From: Inia geoffrensis
Taxonomy: Eukaryota; Chordata; Mammalia; Artiodactyla; Iniidae
Length of the DNA: 64,000 nucleotides
NCBI GenBank assembly: GCA_036417435.1
Contig: JAZAQT010000673.1
Location: forward strand, 1-64,000
Direction: 5' to 3'
Position numbers and translations under genes: made by a program
Notes under the pieces: model-generated
What the model was told of the DNA's origin: nothing
The model's database searches: none
What the model saw: the letters and a program-made list of their open reading frames with translations, nothing else
Part shown: one piece after another, positions 38,188 through 52,071 of the stretch
Numbering within the stretch: the stretch's first letter is position 1
How the letters are laid out: the number at the start of each line of letters is the position of its first letter

Positions 38188-39923
38188 AGACTCTGTTGTG
38201 TTTTGTACTGCAGTTCACACGTAGCCGTGTTTACATTCCCGGTATTAGTGATATCTTATGATGTTTCTTTTTCTGTGTGACTTATTTCACTTAGAATCAT
38301 AATAACTAAATCCTGTCATTATGCTGCTACTGGTGTGTTGCCATGGATTTCATTGTTGAGTGATATTCCATTGTAGGGATGTACCACAACTTCTATATCC
38401 ATTTTTCTCTTTCTGGGCTATTAAAGTTGTACCATAGTCAAGGATCCCGTACACAGAGCAGCCCCAAACTTTGGTGTGGCTGTGTCTTTTTCATTTAAAT
38501 TTTCCGAATCTATAGCACCATAAGTGGAAGTGCCCTAGGCTCTCTAGCTTGGTTTTTTCTTTGTTCCAGGAAACACCAACCACTTCTCCAGAGTGGCTGT
38601 TGGCAATTTACATCCCGCCCATCAGCATAACAAGGCTGCCGGTTCTCCACGGCCTGTCCTGCCTCTCTGGATTTTACACTTTTTTCAGACGGCCCTTTGG
38701 ATCGGTGGGAAGTGAGACTTCCTTGTAGTGCGGATTTCCATTGCAGGCTTGCTTGGTTGGCCAAAAAGGGCGTATGCGTTTTTTCCTGAATATATTCAGG
38801 AAAAAACGCATACGCCCTTTTTGGACAAGTGCATCACTGTCGAACTGCTGCCTCTTTTCCTACGCTTTCAGAGCAATTCTTATCTACCCCCTGATATCTG
38901 TTTTCTGCAATTCTGCGTCGCGTTCAAGTCCTCTTCACAGCCTTCATTCAATAAATTTTTGGATGATAGGTGTCATTTGGAACTCTGCAGGATTGTGAGT
39001 TACAGTGCCAAAGATCTCCTTTTCTCAACTCGCTTTCTTGTGAGCTGACCGAAAACCCGAAGAATTGCTTCAGGCCCTAATCTCGTTCCGGCATGGCCCG
39101 CTGAGCCTTTGGTGAATTCTTCTTCCTGTAGGGAAATCAGAGTTCAATGTGCCCGTCCAAACACATCGAGTTAGCCGCTCATTGGTTCTCCTTATTCCTG
39201 TTCATCTTCCACAGAAATTGCAAACTGTGCCAAACAAGAGGTCAAAGGCACTGACTCTCCAAGTGGGGAGAGTGTTAATATCGAATCTGGAACGGCGAAC
39301 TCGAGTATCAGGGGGCGAAAATGGCGATGAGTTTTAGAAATTATGCCTGATCACTTCGTGGACCATATTCTGGGTTTTTCATGCATATTTTAGCTGAAGG
39401 ATAAATCCCTGAAATGTGGAGATTTGGGACCCGTGGAATGGGAACAATGCACCATTACCTCAAAGGGTCTGCATTCCCTCACCAATAGTATCAGCCCCAA
39501 GTGTCCAGCCTTATCTCTCCCCCAGCTGTGGATGTCGAGGTGGTAAATCCAAGATTCCTCACAAGCCCTGAAGGACTTATTTAAGAATTTCTCTCTATTT
39601 CACAGTCCTTGTGTTTTGTTTTTCAAATTTATTTTTATAAGGGGATTTAGCTTATTGACACTGCTGTGTGTATGGTGCTGTACACAAATGATTTTCTTAT
39701 AGAGACCTATAAATGTATGGGTTTTAATTTTCTTGAAAGTCAGGCATATTCCTAGTTTTTGAATACGGGGTGTTGAGTCCATTTCGTTGAGCAAGGAGTA
39801 GGTCTTGTCTAATATATATTTGGCTTATGGAATGGTATCTGTCCTAATGTCAACCTCTGGTTTTATGCAGCCTCCCCACTCTCCTTTCCCCTTAAGCAAG
39901 CATAAGTTTCTTTTGTAAATGTG
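38188..39923 (+). repeat. Monomer 23, 1736 bp
   Basis: Palindrome 38757-38828 has A at 38825. Many private changes: GTACTGCAG, CATAATAAC, CACCAACCAC, TTTCAGACGG, AGGTGTCATT, ATCGAATCTGG. Confidence 0.97.
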
Positions 39924-41658
39924 AGACTCTGTTGTGTTTTGTAATGCAGTTCACACGTAGCCGTGTTTACATTCCCGGTATTAGTGATATCTTATGATGT
40001 TTCTTTTTCTGTGTGACTTATTTCACTTAGAATCATCATAACTAAATCCTGTCATTATGCTGCTACTGGTCTGTTGCCATGGATTTCATTGTTGAGTGAT
40101 ATTCCATTGTAGGGATGTACCACAACTTCTATATCCATTTTTCTCTTTCTGGGCTATTAACGTTGTACCATAGTCAAGGATCCCGTACACAGAGCAGCCC
40201 CAAACTTTGGTGTGGCTGTGTCTTTTTCATTTAATTTTCCGAATCTATAGCACCATAAGTGGAAGTGCCCTAGGCTCTCTAGCTTGGTTTTTTCTTTGTT
40301 CCAGGAAACACCATCCACTTCTCCAGAGTGGCTGTTGGCAATTTACATACCGCCCATCAGCATAACAAGGCTGCCGGTTCTCCACGGCCTGTCCTGCCTC
40401 TCTGGATTTTACACTTTTTTCGGACGGCCCTTTGGATCGGTGGGAAGTGAGACTTCCTTGTAGTGCGGATTTCCATTGCAGGCTTGCTTGGTTGGCCAAA
40501 AAGGGCGTATGCGTTTTTTCCTGAATATATTCAGGAAAAAACGCATACGCCCTTTTTGGCCAAGTGCATCACTGTCGAACTGCTGCCTCTTTTCCTACGC
40601 TTTCAGAGCAATTCTTATCTACCCCCTGATATCTGTTTTCTGCAATTCTGCGTCGCGTTCAAGTCCTCTTCACAGCCTTCCTTCAATAAATTTTTGGATG
40701 ATAGGGGTCATTTGGAACTCTGCAGGATTGTGAGTTACGGTGCCAAAGATCTCCTTTTCTCAACTCGCTTTCTTGTGAGCTGACCACAAACCCGAAGAAT
40801 TGCTTCAGGCCCTAATCTCGTTCCGGCATGGCCCGCTGAGCCTTTGGTGAATTCTTCTTCCTGTAGGGAAATCAGAGTTCAATGTGCCCGTCCAAACACA
40901 TCGAGTTAGCCGCTCATTGGTTCTCCTTATTCCTGTTCATCTTCCACAGAAATTGCAAACTGTGCCAAACAAGAGGTCAAAGGCACTGACTCTCCAAGTG
41001 GGGAGAATGTTAATATCGCATCTGGAACGGCGAACTCGAGTATCAGGGGGCGAAAATGGCGATGAGTTTTAGAAATTATGCCTGATCACTTCGTGGACCA
41101 TATTCTGGGATTTCCATGCATATTTTAGCTGAAGGATAAATCCCTTAAACGTGGAGATTTGGGACCCGTGGAATGGGAACCATGCACCATTACCTCAAAG
41201 GGTCTGCATTCCCTCACCAATAGTATCAGCCCCAAGTGTCCAGCCTTATCTCTCCCCCAGCTGTGGATGTAGAGGTGGTAAATCCAAGATTCCTCACAAG
41301 CCCTGAACGACTTATTTAAGAATTTCTCTCTATTTCACAGTCCTTGTGTTTTGTTTTTCAAATTTATTTTTATAAGGGGATTTAGCTTATTGACACTGCT
41401 GTGTGTATGGTGCTGTACACAAATGATTTTCTTATGGAGACCTATAAATGTATGGGTTTTAATTTTCTTCATAGTCAGGCATATTCCAAGGTTTTGAATA
41501 CTGGGTGTTGAGTCCATTTTGTTGAGCAAGGAGTAGGTCTTGTCTAATATATATTTGGCTTATGGAATGGTATCTGTCCTAATGTGAACCTCTGGTTTTA
41601 TGCAGCCTCCCCACTCTCCTTTCCCCTTAAGCAAGCATAAGTTTCTTTTGTAAATGTG
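39924..41658 (+). repeat. Monomer 24, 1735 bp
   Basis: Palindrome 40492-40563, perfect. One A lost in CATTTAATTTTCC near 40231. Private TTAACGTTG, ACATACCGCCC, GTTACGGTG, GACCACAAACC. Confidence 0.97.
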
Positions 41659-43394
41659 AGACTCTGTTGTGTTTTGTAATGCAGTTCACACGTAGCCGTG
41701 TTTACATTCCCGGTATTAGTGATATCTTATGATGTTTCTTTTTCTGTGTGACTTATTTCACTTAGAATCATCATAACTAAATCCTGTCATTATGCTGCTA
41801 CTGGTCTGTTGCCATGGATTTCATTGTTGAGTGATATTCCATTGTAGGGATGTACCACAACTTCTATATCCATTTTTCTCTTTCTGGGCTATTAAAGTTG
41901 TACCATAGTCAAGGATCCCGTACACAGAGCAGCCCCAAACTTTGGTGTGGCTGTGTCTTTTTCATTTAAATTTTCCGAATCTATAGCACCATAAGTGGAA
42001 GTGCCCTAGGCTCTCTAGCTTGGTTTTTTCTTTGTTCCAGGAAACACCATCCACTTCTCCAGAGTGGCTGTTGGCAATTTACATCCCGCCCATCAGCATA
42101 ACAAGGCTGCCGGTTCTCCACGGCCTGTCCTGCCTCTCTGGATTTTACACATTTTTCGGACGGCCCTTTGGATCGGTGGGAAGTGAGACTTCCTTGTAGT
42201 GCGGATTTCCATTGCAGGCTTGCTTGGTTGGCCAAAAAGGGCGTATGCGTTTTTTCCTGAATATATTCAGGAAAAAACGCATACGCCCTTTTTGGCCAAG
42301 TGCATCACTGTCGAACTGCTGCCTCTTTTCCTACGCTTTCAGAGCAATTCTTATCTACCCCCTGATATCTGTTTTCTGCAATTCTGCGTCGTGTTCAAGT
42401 CCTCTTCACAGCCTTCCTTCAATAAATTTTTAGATGATAGGGGTCATTTGGAACTCTGCAGGATTGTGAGTTACAGTGCCAAAGATCTCCTTTTCTCAAC
42501 TCGCTTTCTTGTGAGCTGACCGCAAACCCGAAGAATTGCTTCAGGCCCTAATCTCGTTCCGGCATGGCCCGCTGAGCCCTTGGTGAATTCTTCTTCCTGT
42601 AGGGAAATCAGAGTTCAATGTGCCCGTCCAAACACATCGAGTTAGCCGCTCATTGGTTCTCCTTATTCCTGTTCATCTTCCACAGAAATTGCAAACTGTG
42701 CCAAACAAGAGGTCAAAGGCACTGACTCTCCAAGTGGGGAGAATGTTAATATCGCATCTGGAACGGCGAACTCGAGTATCAGGGGGCGAAAATGGCGATG
42801 AGTTTTAGAAATTATGCCTGATCACTTCGTGGACCATATTCTGGGTTTTCCATGCATATTTTAGCTGAAGGATAAATCCTTTAAACGTGGAGATTTGGGA
42901 CCCGTGGAATGGGAACCATGCACCATTACCTCAAAGGGTCTGCATTCCCTCACCAATACTATCAGCCCCAAGTGTCCAGCCTTATCTCTCCCCCAGCTGT
43001 GGATGTAGCGGTGGTAAATCTAAGATTCCTCACAAGCCCTGAAGGACTTATTTAAGAATTTCTCTCTATTTCACAGTCCTTGTGTTTTGTTTTTCAAATT
43101 TATTTTTATAAGGGGATTTAGCTTATTGACACTGCTGTGTGTATGGTGCTGTACACAAATGATTTTCTTATGGAGACCTATAAATGTATGGGTTTTAATT
43201 TTCTTCATAGTCAGGCATATTCCAAGGTTTTGAATACTGGGTGTTGAGTCCATTTGGTTGAGCAAGGAGTAGGTCTTGTCTAATATATATTTGGCTTATG
43301 GAATGGTATCTGTCCTAATGTCAACCTCTGGTTTTATGCAGCCTCCCCACTCTCCTTTCCCCTTAAGCAAGCATAAGTTTCTTTTGCAAATGTG
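41659..43394 (+). repeat. Monomer 25, 1736 bp
   Basis: Palindrome 42228-42299, perfect. First of the block with CACATTTTTCGG, CGTCGTGTTC, TTTTTAGATG, GAGCCCTTGG and GTAGCGGTGG, but its front (GGTCTGTTGCCATGG) is of another type. Confidence 0.97.
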
Positions 43395-45130
43395 AGACTC
43401 TGTTGTGTTTTGTAATGCAGTTCACACGTAGCCGTGTTTACATTCCCGGTATTAGTGATATCTTATGATGTTTCTTTTTCTGTGTGACTTATTTCACTTA
43501 GAATCATCATAACTAAATCCTGTCATTATGCTGCTACTGGTGTGTTGCCATTGATTTCATTGTTGAGTGATATTCCATTGTAGGAATGTACCACAACTTC
43601 TATATCCATTTTTCTCTTTCTGGGCTATTAAAGTTGTACCATAGTCAAGGATCCCGTACACAGAGCAGCCCCAAACTTTGGTGTGGCTGTGTCTTTTTCA
43701 TTTAAATTTTCCGAATCTATAGCACCATAAGTGGAAGTGCCCTAGGCTCTCTAGCTTGGTTTTTTCTTTGTTCCAGGAAACACCATCCACTTCTCCAGAG
43801 TGGCTGTTGGCAATTTACATCCCGCCCATCAGCATAACAAGGCTGCCGGTTCTCCACGGCCTGTCCTGCCTCTCTGGATTTTACACATTTTTCGGACGGC
43901 CCTTTGGATCGGTGGGAAGTGAGACTTCCTTGTAGTGCGGATTTCCATTGCAGGCTTGCTTGGTTGGCCAAAAAGGGCGTATGCGTTTTTTCCTGAATAT
44001 ATTCAGGAAAAAACGCATACGCCCTTTTTGGCCAAGTGCATCACTGTCGAACTGCTGCCTCTTTTCCTACGCTTTCAGAGCAATTCTTATCTACCCCCTG
44101 ATATCTGTTTTCTGCAATTCTGCGTCGTGTTCAAGTCCTCTTCACAGCCTTCCTTCAATAAATTTTTAGATGATAGGGGTCATTTGGAACTCTGCAGGAT
44201 TGTGAGTTACAGTGCCAAAGATCTCCTTTTCTCAACTCGCTTTCTTGTGAGCTGACCGCAAACCCGAAGAATTGCTTCAGGCCCTAATCTCGTTCCGGCA
44301 TGGCCCGCTGAGCCCTTGGTGAATTCTTCTTCCTGTAGGGAAATCAGAGTTCAATGTGCCCGTCCAAACACATCGAGTTAGCCGCTCATTGGTTCTCCTT
44401 ATTCCTGTTCATCTTCCACAGAAATTGCAAACTGTGCCAAACAAGAGGTCAAAGGCACTGACTCTCCAAGTGGGGAGAATGTTAATATCGCATCTGGAAC
44501 GGCGAACTCGAGTATCAGGGGGCGAAAATGGCGATGAGTTTTAGAAATTATGCCTGATCACTTCGTGGACCATATTCTGGGTTTTCCATGCATATTTTAG
44601 CTGAAGGATAAATCCTTTAAACGTGGAGATTTGGGACCCGTGGAATGGGAACCATGCACCATTACCTCAAAGGGTCTGCATTCCCTCACCAATACTATCA
44701 GCCCCAAGTGTCCAGCCTTATCTCTCCCCCAGCTGTGGATGTAGCGGTGGTAAATCTAAGATTCCTCACAAGCCCTGAAGGATTTATTTAAGAATTTCTC
44801 TCTATTTCACAGTCCTTGTGTTTTGTTTTTCAAATTTATTTTTATAAGGGGATTTAGCTTATTGACACTGCTGTGTGTATGGTGCTGTACACAAATGATT
44901 TTCTTATGGAGACCTATAAATGTATGGGTTTTAATTTTCTTCATAGTCAGGCATATTCCAAGGTTTTGAATACTGGGTGTTGAGTCCATTTGGTTGAGCA
45001 AGGAGTAGGTCTTGTCTAATATATATTTGGCTTATGGAATGGTATCTGTCCTAATATCAACCTCTGGTTTTATGCAGCCTCCCCACTCTCGTTTCCCCTT
45101 AAGCAAGCATAAGTTTCTTTTGTAAATGTG
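43395..45130 (+). repeat. Monomer 26, 1736 bp (dimer unit a)
   Basis: Palindrome 43964-44035, perfect. Marked by GTAGGAATG near 43583, GAAGGATTTATT, AATATCAACC and CTCTCGTTTCC. The same set returns in monomer 28. Confidence 0.97.
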
Positions 45131-46866
45131 AGACTCTGTTGTGTTTTGTAATGCAGTTCACACGTAGCCGTGTTTACATTCCCGGTATTAGTGATATCTT
45201 ATGATGTTTCTTTTTCTGTGTGACTTATTTCACGTAGAATCATCATAACTAAATCCTGTCATTATGCTGCTACTGGTGTGTTGCCATTGATTTCATTGTT
45301 GAGTGATATTCCATTGTAGGGATGTACCACAACTTCTATATCCATTTTTCTCTTTCTGGGCTATTAAAGTTGTACCATAGTCAAGGATTCCGTACACAGA
45401 GCAGCCCCAAACTTTGGTGTGGCTGTGTCTTTTTCATTTAAATTTTCCGAATCTATAGCACCATAAGTGGAAGTGCCCTAGGCTCTCTAGCTTGGTTTTT
45501 TCTTTGTTCCAGGAAACACCATCCACTTCTCCAGAGTGGCTGTTGGCAATTTACATCCCGCCCATCAGCATAACAAGGCTGCCGGTTCTCCACGGCCTGT
45601 CCTGCCTCTCTGGATTTTACACATTTTTCGGACGGCCCTTTGGATCGGTGGGAAGTGAGACTTCCTTGTAGTGCGGATTTCCATTGCAGGCTTGCTTGGT
45701 TGGCCAAAAAGGGCGTATGCGTTTTTTCCTGAATATATTCAGGAAAAAACGCATACGCCCTTTTTGGCCAAGTGCATCACTGTCGAACTGCTGCCTCTTT
45801 TCCTACGCTTTCAGAGCAATTCTTATCTACCCCCTGATATCTGTTTTCTGCAATTCTGCGTCGTGTTCAAGTCCTCTTCACAGCCTTCCTTCAATAAATT
45901 TTTAGATGATAGGGGTCATTTGGAACTCTGCAGGATTGTGAGTTACAGTGCCAAAGATCTCCTTTTCTCAACTCGCTTTCTTGTGAGCTGACCGCAAACC
46001 CGAAGAATTGCTTCAGGCCCTAATCTCGTTCCGGCATGGCCCGCTGAGCCCTTGGTGAATTCTTCTTCCTGTAGGGAAATCAGAGTTCAATGTGCCCGTC
46101 CAAACACATCGAGTTAGCCGCTCATTGGTTCTCCTTATTCCTGTTCATCTTCCACAGAAATTGCAAACTGTGCCAAACAAGAGGTCAAAGGCACTGACTC
46201 TCCAAGTGGGGAGAATGTTAATATCGCATCTGGAACGGCGAACTCGAGTATCAGGGGGCGAAAATGGCGATGAGTTTTAGAAATTATGCCTGATCACTTC
46301 GTGGACCATATTCTGGGTTTTCCATGCATATTTTAGCTGAAGGATAAATCCTTTAAACGTGGAGATTTGGGACCCGTGGAATGGGAACCATGCACCATTA
46401 CCTCAAAGGGTCTGCATTCCCTCACCAATACTATCAGCCCCAAGTGTCCAGCCTTATCTCTCCCCCAGCTGTGGATGTAGCGGTGGTAAATCTAAGATTC
46501 CTCACAAGCCCTGAAGGACTTATTTAAGAATTTCTCTCTATTTCACAGTCCTTGTGTTTTGTTTTTCAAATTTATTTTTATAAGGGGATTTAGCTTATTG
46601 ACACTGCTGTGTGTATGGTGCTGTACACAAATGATTTTCTTATGGAGACCTATAAATGTATGGGTTTTAATTTTCTTCATAGTCAGGCATATTCCAAGGT
46701 TTTGAATACTGGGTGTTGAGTCCATTTGGTTGAGCAAGGAGTAGGTCTTGTCTAATATATATTTGGCTTATGGAATGGTATCTGTCCTAATGTCAACCTC
46801 TGGTTTTATGCAGCCTCCCCACTCTCCTTTCCCCTTAAGCAAGCATAAGTTTCTTTTGCAAATGTG
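45131..46866 (+). repeat. Monomer 27, 1736 bp (dimer unit b)
   Basis: Palindrome 45700-45771, perfect. Marked by CACGTAGAATC and AAGGATTCCG (BamHI site lost), and an end TTTTGCAAATG that it shares with monomer 25. Confidence 0.97.
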
Positions 46867-48602
46867 AGACTCTGTTGTGTTTTGTAATGCAGTTCACACG
46901 TAGCCGTGTTTACATTCCCGGTATTAGTGATATCTTATGATGTTTCTTTTTCTGTGTGACTTATTTCACTTAGAATCATCATAACTAAATCCTGTCATTA
47001 TGCTGCTACTGGTGTGTTGCCATTGATTTCATTGTTGAGTGATATTCCATTGTAGGAATGTACCACAACTTCTATATCCATTTTTCTCTTTCTGGGCTAT
47101 TAAAGTTGTACCATAGTCAAGGATCCCGTACACAGAGCAGCCCCAAACTTTGGTGTGGCTGTGTCTTTTTCATTTAAATTTTCCGAATCTATAGCACCAT
47201 AAGTGGAAGTGCCCTAGGCTCTCTAGCTTGGTTTTTTCTTTGTTCCAGGAAACACCATCCACTTCTCCAGAGTGGCTGTTGGCAATTTACATCCCGCCCA
47301 TCAGCATAACAAGGCTGCCGGTTCTCCACGGCCTGTCCTGCCTCTCTGGATTTTACACATTTTTCGGACGGCCCTTTGGATCGGTGGGAAGTGAGACTTC
47401 CTTGTAGTGCGGATTTCCATTGCAGGCTTGCTTGGTTGGCCAAAAAGGGCGTATGCGTTTTTTCCTGAATATATTCAGGAAAAAACGCATACGCCCTTTT
47501 TGGCCAAGTGCATCACTGTCGAACTGCTGCCTCTTTTCCTACGCTTTCAGAGCAATTCTTATCTACCCCCTGATATCTGTTTTCTGCAATTCTGCGTCGT
47601 GTTCAAGTCCTCTTCACAGCCTTCCTTCAATAAATTTTTAGATGATAGGGGTCATTTGGAACTCTGCAGGATTGTGAGTTACAGTGCCAAAGATCTCCTT
47701 TTCTCAACTCGCTTTCTTGTGAGCTGACCGCAAACCCGAAGAATTGCTTCAGGCCCTAATCTCGTTCCGGCATGGCCCGCTGAGCCCTTGGTGAATTCTT
47801 CTTCCTGTAGGGAAATCAGAGTTCAATGTGCCCGTCCAAACACATCGAGTTAGCCGCTCATTGGTTCTCCTTATTCCTGTTCATCTTCCACAGAAATTGC
47901 AAACTGTGCCAAACAAGAGGTCAAAGGCACTGACTCTCCAAGTGGGGAGAATGTTAATATCGCATCTGGAACGGCGAACTCGAGTATCAGGGGGCGAAAA
48001 TGGCGATGAGTTTTAGAAATTATGCCTGATCACTTCGTGGACCATATTCTGGGTTTTCCATGCATATTTTAGCTGAAGGATAAATCCTTTAAACGTGGAG
48101 ATTTGGGACCCGTGGAATGGGAACCATGCACCATTACCTCAAAGGGTCTGCATTCCCTCACCAATACTATCAGCCCCAAGTGTCCAGCCTTATCTCTCCC
48201 CCAGCTGTGGATGTAGCGGTGGTAAATCTAAGATTCCTCACAAGCCCTGAAGGATTTATTTAAGAATTTCTCTCTATTTCACAGTCCTTGTGTTTTGTTT
48301 TTCAAATTTATTTTTATAAGGGGATTTAGCTTATTGACACTGCTGTGTGTATGGTGCTGTACACAAATGATTTTCTTATGGAGACCTATAAATGTATGGG
48401 TTTTAATTTTCTTCATAGTCAGGCATATTCCAAGGTTTTGAATACTGGGTGTTGAGTCCATTTGGTTGAGCAAGGAGTAGGTCTTGTCTAATATATATTT
48501 GGCTTATGGAATGGTATCTGTCCTAATATCAACCTCTGGTTTTATGCAGCCTCCCCACTCTCGTTTCCCCTTAAGCAAGCATAAGTTTCTTTTGTAAATG
48601 TG
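46867..48602 (+). repeat. Monomer 28, 1736 bp (dimer unit a)
   Basis: Palindrome 47436-47507, perfect. Has all marks of monomer 26, exactly two units (3472 bp) later. Confidence 0.97.
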
Positions 48603-50337
48603 AGACTCTGTTGTGTTTTGTAATGCAGTTCACACGTAGCCGTGTTTACATTCCCGGTATTAGTGATATCTTATGATGTTTCTTTTTCTGTGTGACTTAT
48701 TTCACGTAGAATCATCATAACTAAATCCTGTCATTATGCTGCTACTGGTGTGTTGCCATTGATTTCATTGTTGAGTGATATTCCATTGTAGGGATGTACC
48801 ACAACTTCTATATCCATTTTTCTCTTTCTGGGCTATTAAAGTTGTACCATAGTCAAGGATTCCGTACACAGAGCAGCCCCAAACTTTGGTGTGGCTGTGT
48901 CTTTTTCATTTAAATTTTCCGAATCTATAGCACCATAAGTGGAAGTGCCCTAGGCTCTCTAGCTTGGTTTTTTCTTTGTTCCAGGAAACACCATCCACTT
49001 CTCCAGAGTGGCTGTTGGCAATTTACATCCCGCCCATCAGCATAACAAGGCTGCCGGTTCTCCATGGCCTGTCCTGCCTCTCTGGATTTTACACTTTTTT
49101 CGGACGGCCCTTTGGATCGGTGGGAAGTGAGACTTCTTGTAGTGCGGATTTCCATTGCAGGCTTGCTTGGTTGGCCAAAAAGGGCGTATGCGTTTTTTCC
49201 TGAATATATTCAGAAAAAAACGCATACGCCCTTTTTGGCCAAGTGCATCACTGTCGAACTGCTGCCTCTTTTCCTACGCTTTCAGAGCAATTCTTATCTA
49301 CCCCCTGATATCTGTTTTCTGCAATTCTGCGTCGTGTTCAAGTCCTCTTCACAGCCTTCCTTCAATAAATTTTTAGATGATAGGGGTCATTTGGAACTCT
49401 GCAGGATTGTGAGTTACAGTGCCAAAGATCTCATTTTCTCAACTCGCTTTCTTGTGAGCTGACCGCAAACCCGAAGAATTGCTTCAGGCCCTAATCTCGT
49501 TCCGGCATGGCCCGCTGAGCCCTTGGTGAATTCTTCTTCCTGTAGGGAAATCAGAGTTCAATGTGCCCGTCCAAACACATCGAGTTAGCCGCTCATTGGT
49601 TCTCCTTATTCCTGTTCATCTTCCACAGAAATTGCAAACTGTGCCAAACAAGAGGTCAAAGGCACTGACTCTCCAAGTGGGGAGAATGTTAATATCGCAT
49701 CTGGAACGGCGAACTCGAGTATCAGGGGGCGAAAATGGCGATGAGTTTTAGAAATTATGCCTGATCACTTCGTGGACCATATTCTGGGTTTTCCATGCAT
49801 ATTTTAGCTGAAGGATAAATCCTTTAAACGTGGAGATTTGGGACCCGTGGAATGGGAACCATGCACCATTACCTCAAAGGGTCTGCATTCCCTCACCAAT
49901 ACTATCAGCCCCAAGTGTCCAGCCTTATCTCTCCCCCAGCTGTGGATGTAGAGGTGGTAAATCCAAGATTCCTCACAAGCCCTGAAGGACTTATTTAAGA
50001 ATTTCTCTCTATTTCACAGTCCTTGTGTTTTGTTTTTCAAATTTATTTTTATAAGGGGATTTAGCTTATTGACACTGCTGTGTGTATGGTGCTGTACACA
50101 AATGATTTTCTTATGGAGACCTATAAATGTATGGGTTTTAATTTTCTTCATAGTCAGGCATATTCCAAGGTTTTGAATACTGGGTGTTGAGTCCATTTGG
50201 TTGAGCAAGGAGTAGGTCTTGTCTAATATATATTTGGCTTATGGAATGGTATCTGTCCTAATATCAACCTCTGGTTTTATGCAGCCTCCCCACTCTCCTT
50301 TCCCCTTAAGCAAGCATAAGTTTCTTTTGTAAATGTG
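48603..50337 (+). repeat. Monomer 29, 1735 bp (dimer unit b, then mosaic)
   Basis: Palindrome 49171-49242 has A at 49214. Front as monomer 27 (CACGTAGAATC, AAGGATTCCG); middle switches to the monomer 17 type (CATGGCCTG, deletion GACTTCTTG), then back to CGTCGTGTTC. Confidence 0.97.
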
Positions 50338-52071
50338 AGACTCTGTTATGTTTTGTAATGCAGTTCACACGTAGCCGTGTTTACATTCCCGGTATTAGTG
50401 ATATCTTATGATGTTTCTTTTTCTGTGTGACTTATTTCACGTAGAATCATCATAACTAAATCCTGTCATTATGCTGCTACTGGTGTGTTGCCATTGATTT
50501 CATTGTTGAGTGATATTCCATTGTAGGGATGTACCACAACTTCTATATCCATTTTTCTCTTTCTGGGCTATTAAAGTTGTACCATAGTCAAGGATCCCGT
50601 ACACAGAGCAGCCCCAAACTTTGGTGTGGCTGTGTCTTTTTCATTTAAATTTTCCGAATCTATAGCACCATAAGTGGAAGTGCCCTAGGCTCTATAGCTT
50701 GGTTTTTCCTTTGTTCCAGGAAACACCATCCACTTCTCCAGAGTGGCTGTTGGCAATTTACATCCCGCCCATCAGCATAAAAAGGCTGCCGGTTCTCTAT
50801 GGCCTGTCCTGCCTCTCTGGATTTTACACTTTTTTCGGACGGCCCTTTGGATCGGTGGGAAGTGAGACTTCTTGTAATGCGGATTTCCATTGCAGGCTTG
50901 CTTCGTTGGCCAAAAAGGGCGTATACGTTTTTTCCTGAATATATTCAGGAAAAAACGCATACGCCCTTTTTGTCCAAGTGCATCACTGTCGAACTGCTGC
51001 CTCTTTTCCTACGCTTTCAGAGCAATTCTTATCTACCCCCTGATATCTGTTTTCTGCAATTCTGCGTCGCGTTCAAGTCCTCTTCACAGCCTTCCTTCAA
51101 TAAATTTTTGGATGATAGGGGTCATTTGGAACTCTGCAGGATTGTGAGTTACTGTGCCAAAGATCTCCTTTTCTCAACTCGCTTTCTTGTGAGCTGACCG
51201 AAAACCCGTAGAATTGCTTCAGGCCCTAATCTCGTTCCGGCATGGCCCGCTGAGCCTTTGGTGAATTCTTCTTCCTGTAGGGAAATCAGAGTTCAATGTG
51301 CCCGTCCAAACACATCGAGTTAGCCGCTCATTGGTTCTCCTTATTCCTGTTCATCTTCCACAGAAATTGCAAACTGTGCCAAACAAGAGGTCAAAGGCAC
51401 TGACTCTCCAAGTGGGGAGAATGTTAATATCGCATCTGGAACGGCGAACTCGAGTATCAGGGGGCGAAAATGGCGATGAGCTTTAGAAATTATGCCTGAT
51501 CACTTCGTGGACCATATTCTGGGTTTTCCATGCATATTTTAGCTGAAGGATAAATCCCTTAAACGTGGAGACTTGGGACCCGTGCAATGGGAACCATGCA
51601 CCATTACCTCAAAGGGTCTGCATTCCCTCACCAATAGTATCAGCCCCAGTGTCCAGCCTTATCTCTCCCACAGCTGTGGATGTAGAGGTGGTAAATCCAA
51701 GATTCCTCACAAACCCTGAAGGACTTATTTAAGAATTTCTCTCTATTTCACATTCCTTGTGTTTTGTTTTTCAAATTTATTTTTATAAGGAGATTTAGCT
51801 TATTGACACTGCTGTGTGTATGGTGCTGTACACAAATGATTTTCTAATGGAGACCTATAAATGTATGGGTTTTAATTTTCTTCATAGTCAGGTATATTCC
51901 TAGGTTTTGAATACGGGGCGTTGAGTCCATATGGTTGAGCGAGGAGTAGGTCTTGTCTAATAAACATTTGGCTTACGGAATGGTATCTGTCCTAATGTCA
52001 ACCTCTGGTTTTATGCAGCCTCCCCACTCTCCTTTCCCCTTAAGCAAGCATAAGTTTCTTTTGTAAATGTG
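50338..52071 (+). repeat. Monomer 30, 1734 bp
   Basis: Palindrome 50906-50977 has A at 50925 and T at 50973. Middle like monomer 18 (CATAAAAAGG, CTTCTTGTAATG); rear like monomer 16 (GTGCAATGGG, GGGGCGTTGAG, TAATAAACATTTGG). Confidence 0.97.

Larger units (their letters stand above)
43395..50337 (+). other. Higher-order dimer: units 26-27 repeated as 28-29
   Basis: Marks alternate a-b-a-b: GTAGGAATG and GAAGGATTTATT in 26 and 28; CACGTAGAATC and AAGGATTCCG in 27 and 29. The shift is 3472 bp. Agreement is lost in the middle of unit 29. Confidence 0.88.
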
